DNA from: Prorocentrum cordatum
Lineage: Eukaryota; Sar; Dinophyceae; Prorocentrales; Prorocentraceae
Length of the DNA stretch: 26,511 nt
Direction: 5' to 3'
Assembly: GCA_963575745.1 (NCBI GenBank)
Contig: CAUYUJ010008621.1
Location: 12,501 to 39,011, forward strand
Both the position numbers and the translations under genes were made by a program. A model generated the notes under the pieces. The model did not search any database. It was not told the origin of the DNA and was given only the letters and a program-made list of their open reading frames with translations. Of the stretch, positions 1 through 10,312 are shown one piece after another; positions within the stretch are counted from its first letter, which is position 1; each line of letters opens with the position of its first letter.

Positions 1-3
1 GCG

Positions 4-83
4 ATGGTGGTGATGATGAGTATGTTGATGGCTACGACGACGAACGACGACGACGACGACGATGATGACGATGATGATGATGG

Positions 84-127
<44 letters not shown>

Positions 128-222
128 CTGATGCAGGTGGTGATGATGATGGTGGTGGTGGTAAGGATGACGAGACTGATGATGACGGTGACGATGACGA
201 TGATGATTATGATGGAGAGAGC
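4..222. repeat. Imperfect GAT trinucleotide microsatellite
   Basis: Runs of GAT with GAC, GGT and GCT interruptions. Read in frame it would give an Asp-rich peptide, but all frames are low complexity and there is no sign of a gene. GAT repeats resume at 1334, so the block at about 230-1310 appears to interrupt one microsatellite field. Confidence 0.9.
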
Positions 223-279
223 GTGATCCACCGCCGCTTTCCTGTGGAAATTTGCCCCCCTCTTCCTCCGGAACCCGGG

Positions 280-1300
280 GTTCCCCTCCGAAAATCCCCC
301 CCCCCTGCTGACCCCCCCCCCCCCCCTTCCCTGGCAATCCCCCCCCCAATCCCCCCCCCCCCCCCCTTCGAAAACCGGGGGGGGTCACTACCGGTTCGAA
401 CCCCCCCCCCTAAAACCAGAGGGGGGGTCACTACCGGTTCGAACCCCTCCCCACCCCCCCCACTCACCGCCAGCAAACGACTCCCGGTCCCTACCACCGT
501 CCGCATCACATCCCCCACTGTTGTTCCCAGCACCACTGTCCTCACCACCACTGTCCCCACTGGTTCCACCACCGTCCCTACTGTCCCCACCAGTGCCCCC
601 ACCACTGTCGCACTGTCCCCACTGTCCCCACCACTGTTCCCACCACGGTTCCACTCTCCCCACTTTCTCCACGGCCCCAAGCACTGCCCGACTATCCACA
701 CTGTCCCCATTGTCCCACTGACTCCTCCGCTGTCCCACTGAGCTGTCCCACTGTTCCCACCACTGTCCCCACTGTCCCCACCACTGTCCCCACTGTACCT
801 CTGTCCCATTGTCCCACCGCCGTCCTCGCCACCGCCTTCACCACTGTCCCCACCACCACTGTGCCCTCCATTGTCCCACTGTTTCCACCTCATTCCCACT
901 GTCCCCACACCACTGTCCCCACCACCACCGTCCCCACCACTGTCCAGTGTCCCCACTGTTCCCACGATTGTCCTCACCACTGTCCCCACCACTACCGTCC
1001 CCACCACTGTCCCACTGTCCCCACCACTGTCCTGCTGTCCCCTCACCACTGTCCCCACCACCACCGTCCCCACCACTGTCCGCACCCCCACTCGGTTTTC
1101 GAGGGGGGGGGGGTCGAACCGGTAGTGACCCCCCCCCCGGTTTTCGAGAGGGGAGGGGAGGGGGGGGTTCGAACCGGTAGTGACCCCCCCCTTTTCATGA
1201 TGAACTGGGGGGTGGGGAGGGGTTCGAACCGGTAGTGACCCCCCCCGGTCTTCAGAGGGGGGGGGGGAGGGGTTCGAACCGGTAGTGACCACCCCCAGTT
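280..1300. mobile_element. Composite foldback structure with CCGGTTCGAACC-type units in inverted arms
   Basis: The left arm (about 366-450) has two units reading G-run, TCACTACCGGTTCGAA, C-run. The right arm (about 1091-1296) has four units of the reverse complement: GGTTTTCGA, G-run, TTCGAACCGGTAGTGACC, C-run. Units are about 40-50 bp. The C-rich stretch 275-370 holds decayed pieces (CCGAAAA, TTCGAAAACC). The arms enclose a pyrimidine minisatellite and the whole sits between two GAT fields. It looks like a foldback element or an inverted duplication of a G/C-run repeat. No coding capacity or target duplication was seen. Confidence 0.6.
485..1090. repeat. Pyrimidine-rich minisatellite (CCACTGTCCCCA type)
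   Basis: About 600 bp of variably ordered CCCCACCACTGTC and CCCCACTGTCC units, almost purine-free on the plus strand apart from regular A and G positions. Several frames stay open on both strands only because the unit lacks stops. It forms the spacer between the inverted arms at 366-450 and 1091-1296. Long homopyrimidine strands of this kind can form triplex (H-DNA); that is inference. Confidence 0.8.
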
Positions 1301-1333
1301 TTCCGCCAGCAGACGTAGAACACGCTCTTTCTT

Positions 1334-1339
1334 ATGATG

Positions 1340-1380
<41 letters not shown>

Positions 1381-1610
1381 AATGATGATGATGCTGCTGC
1401 TGATGACGCTGATGCTGATGCTGACGCTGATGCTCATGCGGCCGATTATGATGATGCTGATGATAATGGTGATGGTGCTGGTAATGGTGGTGGTGGTTGT
1501 TCTGGTGGTGGGTTGGGGATGAGGATGAGGATGAGGATGGCGATGGTGATGGTCATGGAAATGGTCATGATGATGCTGGTGACGACGATGATGATGACGA
1601 TCATGTTGTC

Positions 1611-1650
<40 letters not shown>

Positions 1651-1680
1651 TTGATGGCGATGATCATTCTGATCTGAGAT
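1334..1680. repeat. GAT-type microsatellite
   Basis: GAT runs mixed with GCT, GGT and GAGGAT blocks. The near-pure parts are 1341-1390 and 1612-1650. 1681-1860 is an intervening stretch made of drifted GATATG, GATCTG and GATACG words, probably old repeat, with no gene seen. Confidence 0.85.
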
Positions 1681-1860
1681 GATGTGATGCGATACGATAC
1701 GGTCTGATAGGTTATGATTTGATTTGTATGCTGTGATCTGATATGCTGTGATGTTCGATGATCTGCTTTGGTTTCGTTGGACATGTCTTAATATGCTACG
1801 AGATAACACGTAATGGTACGATCGAAATGATATGACATGTCCGATGTCATCTGATGGAGC

Positions 1861-2735
<875 letters not shown>

Positions 2736-2740
2736 ATTGA

Positions 2741-3355
2741 TGGGCGTGATGGCGATAATACTGATGTTGATGATGAGGAGGAGGATGAGGAGGAGGATCA
2801 GAAAGAAAAAGGAGGGTGGAGGGAGGAGGTGGGAGGGACATTTCCAGTGGCAGGCAGGAGGGAGGGCTTTGCATGCCTTTCTCGCTTACAGCTCGAAGTG
2901 CATGAGCACCACCATCGTTCCCACCCTCGTTCACAGCACGTCCGTCTCCCGCAGTCCTCGATTTTCGAACATCGAAGTGCTTGGTAATTTTTGTTCTGTC
3001 TTCGGCCTCCGTAGGCCTCGAGGCCTGGGGAGGCCTCCAGAGGCTGTGGGAACAAAACCCCCCACGGCCCCGGGCAGAGATTGTCGGGCAGGGCCTCGAG
3101 GCCGCCGGTCCTCCGACGTCTTGTCCTTCAGCGCTGACTTTTCTAGACGTTTTTGGCCTCTGGAGTACACCCTCGGCGATGCTTAAGAAAACTTAAGTTT
3201 TCAGCCAGAGTCTCGATTATTCTTAATGTTTCAATGTAAATCCTAAGATTTGAATGGAATTTTTGGGTTTTTATTCAAGTTCTGAGACTATGAATTTCTT
3301 AACCCATGATTTCTTAAGCATTTCGTAGGGTGTAGACGGTTTTGGCCTCTGGAGT
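2741..3355. other. Unique sequence without a recognisable gene
   Basis: 2769-2860 is purine-rich (GAGGAGGAT). 2990-3120 has several GGCCTCGAGGCC/GGAGGCCTC palindromic words. 3180-3320 is more A+T-rich with repeated CTTAAG (3182, 3192) and TTCTTAAGCA (3311) words. Short open frames exist on both strands but none has a recognisable domain. Confidence 0.5.
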
Positions 3356-3359
3356 AATC

Positions 3360-3565
3360 TTGGTGGTCCCCAAACGTGGTGGTGAGAACACCCGGTGGTG
3401 AGTTTTGGGCGATTTGGGTAATGGTTTTCGAGCGCTGGCTGGCCCAGGAAGCGCAAAACCTCGTGGCGACCGCGTGTCCCCAAACCCGGCGGTGACCGAG
3501 AAGTATTTTTTGGGGGACTCGGGGTCACCACCGGGTGTCTCACCACCTGGTCTGGAGACCACCAA
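3360..3565. mobile_element. MITE-like element with about 41-bp terminal inverted repeats and TAATC duplication
   Basis: The left end begins TTGGTGGTCCCCAAACG and continues to ACACCCGGTGGTGA at about 3401. The right end from about 3524 runs TCACCACCGGGTGT to GAGACCACCAA at 3565. The right arm reverse-complemented matches the left arm over about 41 positions with a handful of differences and one gap. TAATC lies immediately outside both ends (3355-3359 and 3566-3570), as expected of a target site duplication. The 120-bp interior has no coding capacity. Size, terminal repeats and duplication fit a non-autonomous DNA transposon; the superfamily is not assignable. Confidence 0.8.
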
Positions 3566-3699
3566 TAATCTCTTGGGCTCCAATGCCATTAGAGATCGGC
3601 ACAGCGTGAGAAGCCAGTCCCGTGGATGGGTCGATTGTGCAGTGGACGCCGCACGTGAAACAAGTCACGATGTCGGACGTCTCGGCGCCGAGGTCTGCT

Positions 3700-3816
3700 G
3701 GGCCCTCGAGGCTCGAGGGTCTCGCGCTTGCCTCGCTCAGGCCTCCAGGAGTCTCTGGAGGCCTCCGGAGGCCTCCCGAGGCCTCCGGAGGCATCGGGGC
3801 ACTTCTGGAGGCCTGC
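3700..3816. repeat. AGGCCTCC/GGAGGCCT palindromic short repeat cluster
   Basis: A run of overlapping GGAGGCCTCC, CTCCGGAGGC and CCTCGAGGC words between about 3703 and 3816, with a weaker patch at 3990-4005. These are self-complementary 8-12-mers containing StuI- and XhoI-like cores. The same vocabulary occurs at 3010-3110 and 15360-15440. Confidence 0.6.
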
Positions 3817-3917
3817 CTCCACTTGGTTGCAACCCTTGGGAGGTTATGTTCAGCATCGGCACTGGTGTATCCTTGGTCGGAAACCGCTGCAGTCTGGTCC
3901 AATCCAGCTCCGGCTGA

Positions 3918-4152
3918 ATCCCAGGCCTACCCCTTCTGAATCTGGCCGAGTGGCCCGATGACCTGCCAGGAGTTGCCTCCCAACCTCCAGAGGCCTCCGA
4001 CGTCTCGAGTGCTCAAAGAGTTCCGCTCCCAGTGGCGTCGGAGTTCGCGCGCTCGGACACCGAGGGGAGGCTGCGCGGGGACAAGGCACGGGAGGCCATG
4101 CGCAGCGACCTGAGGAGACGTGCCGCGGCCCTTGCCGCCTTTCTCACTCACA
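3918..4152 (+). CDS. Possible exon, unrecognised protein
   Basis: A plus-strand frame opens after a TGA at 3915 and reads through about 78 codons before entering TG-rich repeat DNA. The peptide includes LAEWPDDLPGVASQPPEASD and an Arg/Ala-rich segment with the look of a helix (GDKAREAMRSDLRRRAAALA). Composition is like a real protein and unlike the repeat-derived frames around it. There is no start codon, no recognisable domain and no convincing donor at the 3' end, although AG|G acceptors (such as CCCAG|GCC at about 3924) lie near the beginning. The overlapping minus-strand frame looks less plausible. It could be an exon of an unseen gene or a chance frame. Confidence 0.25.
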
Positions 4153-4260
4153 GTTTTTTTGGTGTGTGTAGTTTTTGTTTGTTTGTTGTTGCGTGCGTGT
4201 TGTTGTTTGTTTTTTATGTGTATCTATTTATGTATCCACACAAATGTTTGAGCACCCTAC

Positions 4261-4269
4261 ATGTATGTA

Positions 4270-4324
<55 letters not shown>

Positions 4325-4530
4325 ATGTATGTATGTATGTATGTATGTATATATATGTACGTACGTACGTACGTACGTATGTACGTACGTATACGTATAC
4401 GTATACGTATACGTATACGTATACATATACGTATGTATGTATGTATGTATGTATGTATGTATGAATGTATGTATGTATGTATGTATGTATGTATGTATGT
4501 ATGTATATACATACATATATATGCATGTCT
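4261..4530. repeat. Compound tetranucleotide/hexanucleotide microsatellite
   Basis: Ordered blocks: CTGT (about 4269-4324), ATGT/GTAT (4324-4350), ACGT (4357-4390), GTATAC (4389-4432), then ATGT (4432-4506) and a short TA/CATA tail. The ACGT and GTATAC blocks are self-complementary. A TG/TTTG-rich stretch at 4150-4230 leads into it. Confidence 0.93.
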
Positions 4531-4692
4531 CTCTCTGTCTCTCTCATTCTGTCTCTCTTCCTCTCTCGTTATATTTTTTGTTTCTCTCTCTCTCTCCTCC
4601 CCTGTTTGTTACTCTTCCTCTCTCTCATCCTTCCTCCCTCTACTCTTTTTCTAGATTCTCTCATCTCTGTCTATTTTGTACTTTTGCTCCTC
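4524..4692. repeat. CT-rich polypyrimidine tract
   Basis: TCTC and CTCTT repeats with few purines, ending at the GCGAGGAGGGGG boundary near 4698, just ahead of the first open frame of the LINE remnant. Confidence 0.8.
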
Positions 4693-4727
4693 TCTCTCGC
4701 GAGGAGGGGGCGGTGACCATATCGTAA

Positions 4728-5588
4728 GTATTCGCAAACAATCGCCAGACGGACACAGCCCAAACTTTATTGGCGAGTTCTGCGATCACCCAGACAGAGA
4801 CCCCACACAAAGCACCGACTTCATCCATCCTCGGACTCGTGACAACGGCCCACAGGGCCATGCAAAAAGCCACTGGAAAGCGGAGACCCTCCAATGCAAC
4901 AGCACTCACGCCAGAAGCAGCATCTTCGACACAGCCAAACGAAGACGACGAGACACCACCGACTGGTATTCAGCCCCAGCAGGAGCCGACGGACACCAGA
5001 CGAGGGAGAAGACGGCATCAGATAACCCGCATGTGTCCCCGGCTAATCGGATGCGTACTTGAGCACTTGCTCCATTCCAGTGTTCTGGTCACACAAGACC
5101 AGCAAAGTCAGGAGTATGTCGATATCGCCAGGGCAATTCGACAAGCATGGACACTTGAGCAAAACGGAGAGGAATACCAGGTAGGCATGGATGTTCGCAC
5201 CGATTATCGACACATGTGTGCAGCCACAGGTCGAAGGGAGATTCTGGACTCACTGCAGTCGCCTCGACGTGAATCACCAGAGCCAGGACACCCCACAGGC
5301 GCGCCAGCATGGCATCGGAGACTATCACCACGAGCAGACATACGACAAGATCGACACCCAGGCGCGACATCAGGCGCCAAGCTCACCAGCCGAGCTCCCT
5401 CCTGGCCTCCTCCACCCTCCTCTGACCACGTCCGTGGGCAAGCGAATCACAGAAACCATGAACGAGCCGGCGCTGGAGCCGCAGACAATCAATGGCGAGA
5501 ATGGGCGAAGATACCATCTGGCATGAGGCCAAGCTCCCCCTACCAGTATTTTGACCCTTTGACGCTCATGATCTTCCACTTCAGTCTG
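4728..5588 (+). pseudogene. LINE N-terminal / Gag-like region
   Basis: The frame is open from 4728 (after TAA at 4725) to a TAA at 5589-5591 and continues in the same frame into the endonuclease, so one stop codon separates the two open parts. The peptide is Gln, Pro, Thr and Arg rich, hydrophilic, with a more structured middle around MCPRLIGCVLEHLLHSSVLV and EEYQVGMDVRTDYRHM. I cannot match this to a named domain and no zinc knuckle is visible. Its role as ORF1 or as an N-terminal extension of the LINE polyprotein is inferred only from its position upstream of the endonuclease in the same frame. No methionine start is evident at the 5' edge of the frame. Confidence 0.55.
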
Positions 5589-5591
5589 TAA

Positions 5592-6580
5592 GCGTTGCGG
5601 GCCTTCCGGACACTAGCTTTTGACTGGCAACGTTGTCGTCCTTTGCTTCCTCCACCGCTGGCCGTGCAAGATGCACGGGGGCCTCTTCGTAGCCAGCGTT
5701 TCCCCTCTGACGACGATGAGGCGCTTCAGCCACAACGCGTTCGCGAGCTTGCGTCTTATTGGGTATCGCAACCTCCTTCAACTCAGAGATCTCAGACATG
5801 CCGACCAAGAGCTACGATTCGTTTTGGCACCTGCAACGTAGAAGGCCTCGGGCAATTCGATGAGCAAATTCGTTGAGCTCTTCAAGATCATGCGAATGAT
5901 GAATGTCGACATTCGTTAACTCCATGGGATGGGACAGAATGCACCAATAACGATGAAGGTTTCTTGCTTTGTTTTCCTGGTGTTGTTGATGGACAAATCG
6001 TTCGTTTGCTGGGGTTGGCTTTGCATTGGCGCGATGGGCTTACAGTACAACAGTCGCTTTTTAAGCTTCGGCGACAAGGCTGGCTTCCCCAAGGATTGAA
6101 CTTGTTGGTGGGATGCTTACTTTGGTCACCCCTATCGCTCCGCACAGCGGCCGCGCATAAACCAAGAGGCGCGATTTCTTAGCTGACCTGGGTAAGCACA
6201 TCGGGGCAACAACGCCACATAGCGCGACTGGTAATTGGGTGATTTTGATGCTAAGTTGCTGCGCCGATCTGAAGGAGTATAATGGTTTTCATAACACATG
6301 TGTTTTTGGAAGGCATGCGAAACGCGGTGCAGGGCAGGTGGGGGACCTCCAACTGTCAAAAAAGAATTGCTTTGCCAACGATGTGGCGGTTGCAAATGCA
6401 TTCTTCGAAGTGCCAAGTGGTGAACGCGTCGCGTACGGAGACCTGGGCGTGGCTCCAACGGGCCCCGTCTGCCCAGAGTTCACGCAAATCGATCGTGCCC
6501 TAGGCGTTTCTTCTGTTCTGTTCTGCCGTGGTTTTCGGATTGCAGGTTTCGCGGGGCGCGGCATTGAACTTCCGCAATTT
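5592..6580 (+). pseudogene. LINE apurinic/apyrimidinic endonuclease domain, frameshifted
   Basis: The endonuclease would nick target DNA to prime reverse transcription. The domain opens with IRFGTCNVEGLG at 5817-5852, matching the TWN-type start of APE endonucleases with Cys in place of Trp. It then jumps frame to KFVELFKIMRMMNVDI (5866-5913), the usual helix before the catalytic QE strand, which is itself lost. A third frame gives NDEGFLLCFPGVVDGQ (5949-5996) and GLALHWRD. Near 6441 TWAW and, in another frame, APTGPVCPEFTQIDRAL correspond to the TW.W..P.G....ID block. An SDH-like end near 6530 is badly eroded. The succession of motifs across three frames shows decay by indels. Confidence 0.8.
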
Positions 6581-6599
6581 CTTGACCTGGTTGGATCTT

Positions 6600-7635
6600 G
6601 CGTTTGAGCGTCAAGTGGTTCCTCGCCAACCTCGCTTTGTCTTGTCTTCGCTGGAGGACCTATCTATTCGCAGAAACTGTATTTCGCAATTGACCGAAGC
6701 ATGGAATGCACAATCTTGTGGGGCAGCGGTGCTGGGCGACGTGGCCGAGTCGCTGGAAAAGTGTTCCCCGCGGCGTTTCCGACGTGGAGATTAGCGCTGG
6801 CCTAATCTCAAAAGCAATGGATGTCACAAGCAACTTTGGATTCAATCGAAAAGCGCTGTAATTTCAGGAAAACGAGCATTGCGATTGAGGGGAAAACCTT
6901 CGGCGAAGCAATCCGGCACTCTGCTCCTTGCAGTCGGACAAATTGGATCAATTCCGAGCGGGCGGGTGGGGGGTGGGGCGCAGTGAATTTCTCGCGAAAG
7001 AAATGCAGACAACGGCACGCTGGAGATAAAGATCCCCTTTGGGAGTTTTCTGACGCAGCAGGCCGTTCAGATGTTTCGGCAGAATACTTCGAACTCGAGC
7101 AACGGCAAGTGCGTTTTCTGGACCTGGTCCCTGGAGCAACGGTGCCTTTGGGAGATGCTCTGCCAACCGACGCGCTGAATTTCGCTCTGCTGGAGTTGCG
7201 TGCGGCAGTGATGAACATGAGGAACTGCGAGGCAGCTGGCCCATGCGATGCGGCGCGCTGATGAAAGTATGCCAAGCATGTTCGGAGACGACAGCCATCC
7301 CTCCGAAATGGAGGAGGGCCGACGTCATTCTCTTATCTGTATGGGGGATTACAAGTATTCCTTGCAATTGCATGCCGATCTCCCTATAGGCGGCGGAGCA
7401 TGAAGCCTTGGCATCAACGATCCACCGACGGCTTTGACAAGGAGGGTCAGAGTGGAGGATGCGAGCCTCTCGGTTTGGTTTTCGCCCCCTGCGCGGAAGA
7501 GCAGACGCACCTATGACGGTCGTGCGAAGGGTGGGCTCTGCGCGCGCCGACGATGTCGAGGGGCTTTTCCTGTCGATGCTTGATTGGGCAGAAGCATCCG
7601 ATCGGCTCGAGCCGACTTGCGCGTGCCATTCGTAG
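6600..7635 (+). pseudogene. LINE linker and 5' part of reverse transcriptase
   Basis: After the endonuclease, a linker frame (FERQVVPRQPRFVLSSLEDL, about 6602-6661) precedes the RT fingers. Recognisable RT pieces follow in order: a K.AAGPDG-type block seen as MNMRNCEAAGP (about 7210-7242), IPPKWRRADVILL (7297-7335), a PISL remnant (about 7377-7388), FGFRPLRGRADA (about 7473-7508) and LFLSMLDWAEASDRLEP (7564-7614), which is motif A with its Asp kept. Frames shift between pieces. Motifs B, C, D and any RNase H are absent. In APE LINEs this enzyme copies the element RNA at the nicked target; this copy cannot do so. Confidence 0.82.
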
Positions 7636-7762
7636 GATTTGTTATTGTTGGTTGTCGGGTTTCTTTTTTTGTTGTTTCAGTGCATGCATGTGCTATATTG
7701 CGCTGGCCTTACGGCCTGTGCCGCCGACCCTGGAGGCATCGGCTCTCGAGGGAAACGGGGGG

Positions 7763-7892
7763 TAGAGGGCGGGGAGGAGGAGGAGACGGAGGAGCGAAGG
7801 AGGAGGAACAGGTGGGAGGAGGAGCAAGAGGAGCATGAAGATGCGGAGGAGGAATGGAAAAGGTAGAGAAGGGGGAGCAGGAGTTCATGGAT
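7763..7892. repeat. GGA/GAG purine-rich tract
   Basis: Imperfect GGAGGA and GAGGAAG repeats. 7640-7762 just upstream is unique DNA following the LINE remnant. 7893-8045 has no recognisable gene. Confidence 0.7.
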
Positions 7893-8045
7893 GGAGCAGG
7901 CAGGGACGACGAACACGTGGGGGGGGGACCAGTGAAAGCTGTCAGAGAGGGGTGAAGAAACAGGCACGGATGATGCGGGGGGAGGTTTTCGGGGGCAGCT
8001 CTCGTTTCAAGGGACTACAACACTGGGGGCAGACAGTTCATGACA

Positions 8046-8321
8046 TTTGTGAGTGGCGTGTTAAATTCTGTCCTCGTGTTGTTGTCGTCGTCCGCGTCGT
8101 CGGCGCAAGGACCCCGAGGACAGAATATAACACGAGAGTGGCGTGTTAAATTCTGTCCTCCTGTCGTCGTCGTCGTCCGTCGCCCTCGTCGTCGTCGTCG
8201 TCGTCGTCGCACCCGTCGTCGCGACGACGACGCGTCGTCCTTGTCGTTGTCGTCGGCACAAGGACCCGAAGGACAGAATTTAACACGAGAGTGGCGTGTT
8301 GATTTCGTTTCGTCGTCCGTG

Positions 8322-8359
<38 letters not shown>

Positions 8360-8745
8360 CGTCGCACGCTTCGTCGTCGCCCTCGTCGTAATCGTCGTCG
8401 TCGTCGGCACAAGGACCAGAAGGACAGAATTTAACACGAGAGTGGCGTGCTAAATTCTGTCCTCGAGTCGTCGTTGTCGTCGTCGTCGTCGTCGTCGACG
8501 TCGACGTCGTGGACGTCGCGCTCGTCGTCGTCGTCGTCGTCGTCGCCCTTGTCGTCGCGTCGGCACTAGGGCCCCAAGGACAGAACTTCACACGAGAGTG
8601 GCGTTTTAAATTCTGTACTCGTGTCGGCGTCGTCGTCGTCGTCGTCGACGTCGCGCGCGTCGTCGTCGTCGTCCTCGTCGTCGTCGTCGTCGTCGGCGGA
8701 AAGACCCGAAGGGCAGAATTTAACGCCAGGGTGGCGTGTTAATTT
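8046..8745. repeat. Satellite of about 152 bp: 17-bp-arm hairpins separated by GTC runs
   Basis: Each unit has a near-perfect dyad, AGGACAGAATTTAACAC, a 9-base loop (GAGAGTGGC), then GTGTTAAATTCTGTCCT. It is followed by a (GTC)n spacer that ends GGCACAAGGACCCGA. Dyads start at about 8117, 8270, 8422, 8578 and 8708, with a half copy at about 8048-8075; spacings are 153, 152, 156 and 130. The first full dyad (8117-8159) has one arm mismatch. The 8270 and 8708 copies have lost much of the right arm. Open frames through it on both strands come from the GTC runs. Confidence 0.88.
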
Positions 8746-8754
8746 GAGATGCCT

Positions 8755-9425
8755 CTGTCCCTCGCTACCCCCCTCGCTACCCCGCCTTGCCACCCCCATC
8801 CCGGGGCCCCCCCTGCCCTCGCGCGGGGAAGGGGAGAAAGGGAAGGGGCTTGCCTTTTGATTCAGAGGCGACATTGCGAATCCAGGAGGGCGATGTATCT
8901 GACCGAGAAGCCCCAGGAGGGCGGCGTATCTGACCCAGTGCCCCCCTCGCTAACCCCCCTCGCTACCCCCCCTCGCTACCCCTCCGGCCCCCCCCCCCGC
9001 GCGGGGAAGGAAAGAAAGGGAAGGGTGTTCCCTCTGACCGAGGATCCCCAGGAGGGCGGCGTATCTGACCCAGGACCTCCCTTTCTAACCCACCTCGCTA
9101 CCCCCCCTCGCTACCCCTCCGGCCCCCCCCCCCCCCGCGCGGGGAAGGAAAAAAATGGGAAGGGTGTTCCCTCTGACCGAGGATCCCGGGAGGGCGGCGT
9201 ATCTGACCCAGGACCCCCCTCGCTACCCCCTCGCTACCCCCCCCCTCCCCCCCCCCGCGCGGGGAAGGGGAGAAAGGGAAGGGGCTTCCCTTTGATTCAG
9301 AGACGACGAGGAAAAGGAACGGGACCCCCCCCTTCCTCGCGCGGGGAAGGGAAGAAAGGGAAGGGGCTTCCTTTGATTCAGAGACGACGAGGAGAAGGAA
9401 AGGGCAAAAATCGACGACGCTGCAG
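8755..9425. repeat. GC-rich minisatellite with CTCGCTACCCC and GCGCGGGGAAGG blocks
   Basis: Five partial units share a C-rich block (CTCGCTACCCC repeated), GCGCGGGGAAGG, AGAAAGGGAAGGG and then either CTGACCGAGGATCCC with GGAGGGCGGCGTATCTGACC or TTTGATTCAGAGACGACGAGG. The GCGCGGGG block recurs at about 8821, 8999, 9137, 9257 and 9339, so spacing shrinks from about 178 to 82 bp. Long frames spanning it on both strands are repeat-driven. Confidence 0.8.
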
Positions 9426-9429
9426 GGAA

Positions 9430-10312
9430 ACGGGACAAAGGAACGACGAGGAAGAAGCAGCAAACAACAAAGCCTCTTCCACGCGCCGACAGGGTCGGCG
9501 GATTTACCGCTGCTGTCGTTTGTCAAAACGAAAACCAAGCGCCAGGATTGCGCAGAGGTGTTCGCTGCCACCCTTCCTGTTAATCGCGGTGACACCAGCG
9601 AGGGTGCATGATTTTCAAGAGCATGGAACTTTCCGAATAACCGCCGTGCGTTGTCGCAAGGGGCGTGCTCTCGGCGGGCGCCGCGATAGTGTCGAAACGT
9701 ACAGAAAAAACCTTCATGCCGTTTTGTGTGCCATCATTCGCGCCGGCTGGGGGCAGGCATCGCGGGCTGCAGACAATTGGGCAAGCGGTGGCCCCTCGCG
9801 AACGTCGGCGTCGAAAGGGGGCTGCGCGGATTCGCGAGGTGCGCCGTGGGCAACTTGCTGCGTTCATTCGAGTCATTCCGGCATTCGAGAGCTGGCGACA
9901 CGAGGGTTTATGCTTCCTAGAATAAGTGCTCGCGGGAACGCAAGATAAATTTGGTACCCGTGCGTTTTTCGTGTTTTGTTTCGATGCCGCCGCCTTGGAG
10001 CGAGCGCGCGCGGGGCCTTTGTCGAGCATTTTGGTCGATGCGCCAATTCAGCAGAGCAGCGAGATTGTCGGGTGCGAGAAGGACCCCATAGCGCGGCGAC
10101 TCGCGTGCCACCCAGGCGGGGCGCCCAAAACTGGGCAGTTCGGGGGGGCGGGGGCCGTCCAAGGCGAAGGTGGGCGCATTCGGTTTACAGAGAAGCCTCC
10201 TTGCATGTTTGATCGCTGTTACGCGTTATTCTTTCATCTGGACGGACGATGCGTTTTCGCCTCAGATCCGCTCCATCCATGTCGCTGCTCCAGATTTTTC
10301 AAGCGCCCATGA
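9430..10312. other. No recognisable gene
   Basis: Mixed-composition sequence with moderate open frames on both strands (plus 9749-9948 and 9926-10312; minus 9580-10029). None shows a family motif, and codon content does not clearly favour one strand. It could hold exons of a diverged gene or old transposon sequence. Confidence 0.4.

Larger units (their letters stand above)
4700..7640 (+). mobile_element. Degenerate APE-type non-LTR retrotransposon (LINE), lacking the 3' half of its RT
   Basis: Three consecutive regions match the order of an APE-type LINE: an N-terminal region (4728-5588), an AP-endonuclease (5592-6580), and the linker plus first part of a reverse transcriptase (6600-7635). 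The reading frame changes several times and carries stops, so the copy is dead. Similarity stops just after RT motif A; motif C (the metal-binding DD) is not found downstream, where purine repeats and a satellite follow. The 5' boundary is set only by the end of the CT tract. No poly-A tail or target duplication was seen. The clade is not assigned. Confidence 0.85.

Noticed and set aside
381-450. tRNA T-arm/B-box-like GGTTCGAACC words
   Set aside because: No acceptor, D or anticodon stems can be built around any of the six copies; the word is part of a G/C-run repeat.
8749-9948. 399-codon plus-strand frame
   Set aside because: More than half is a tandem minisatellite; the remainder shows no recognisable domain.
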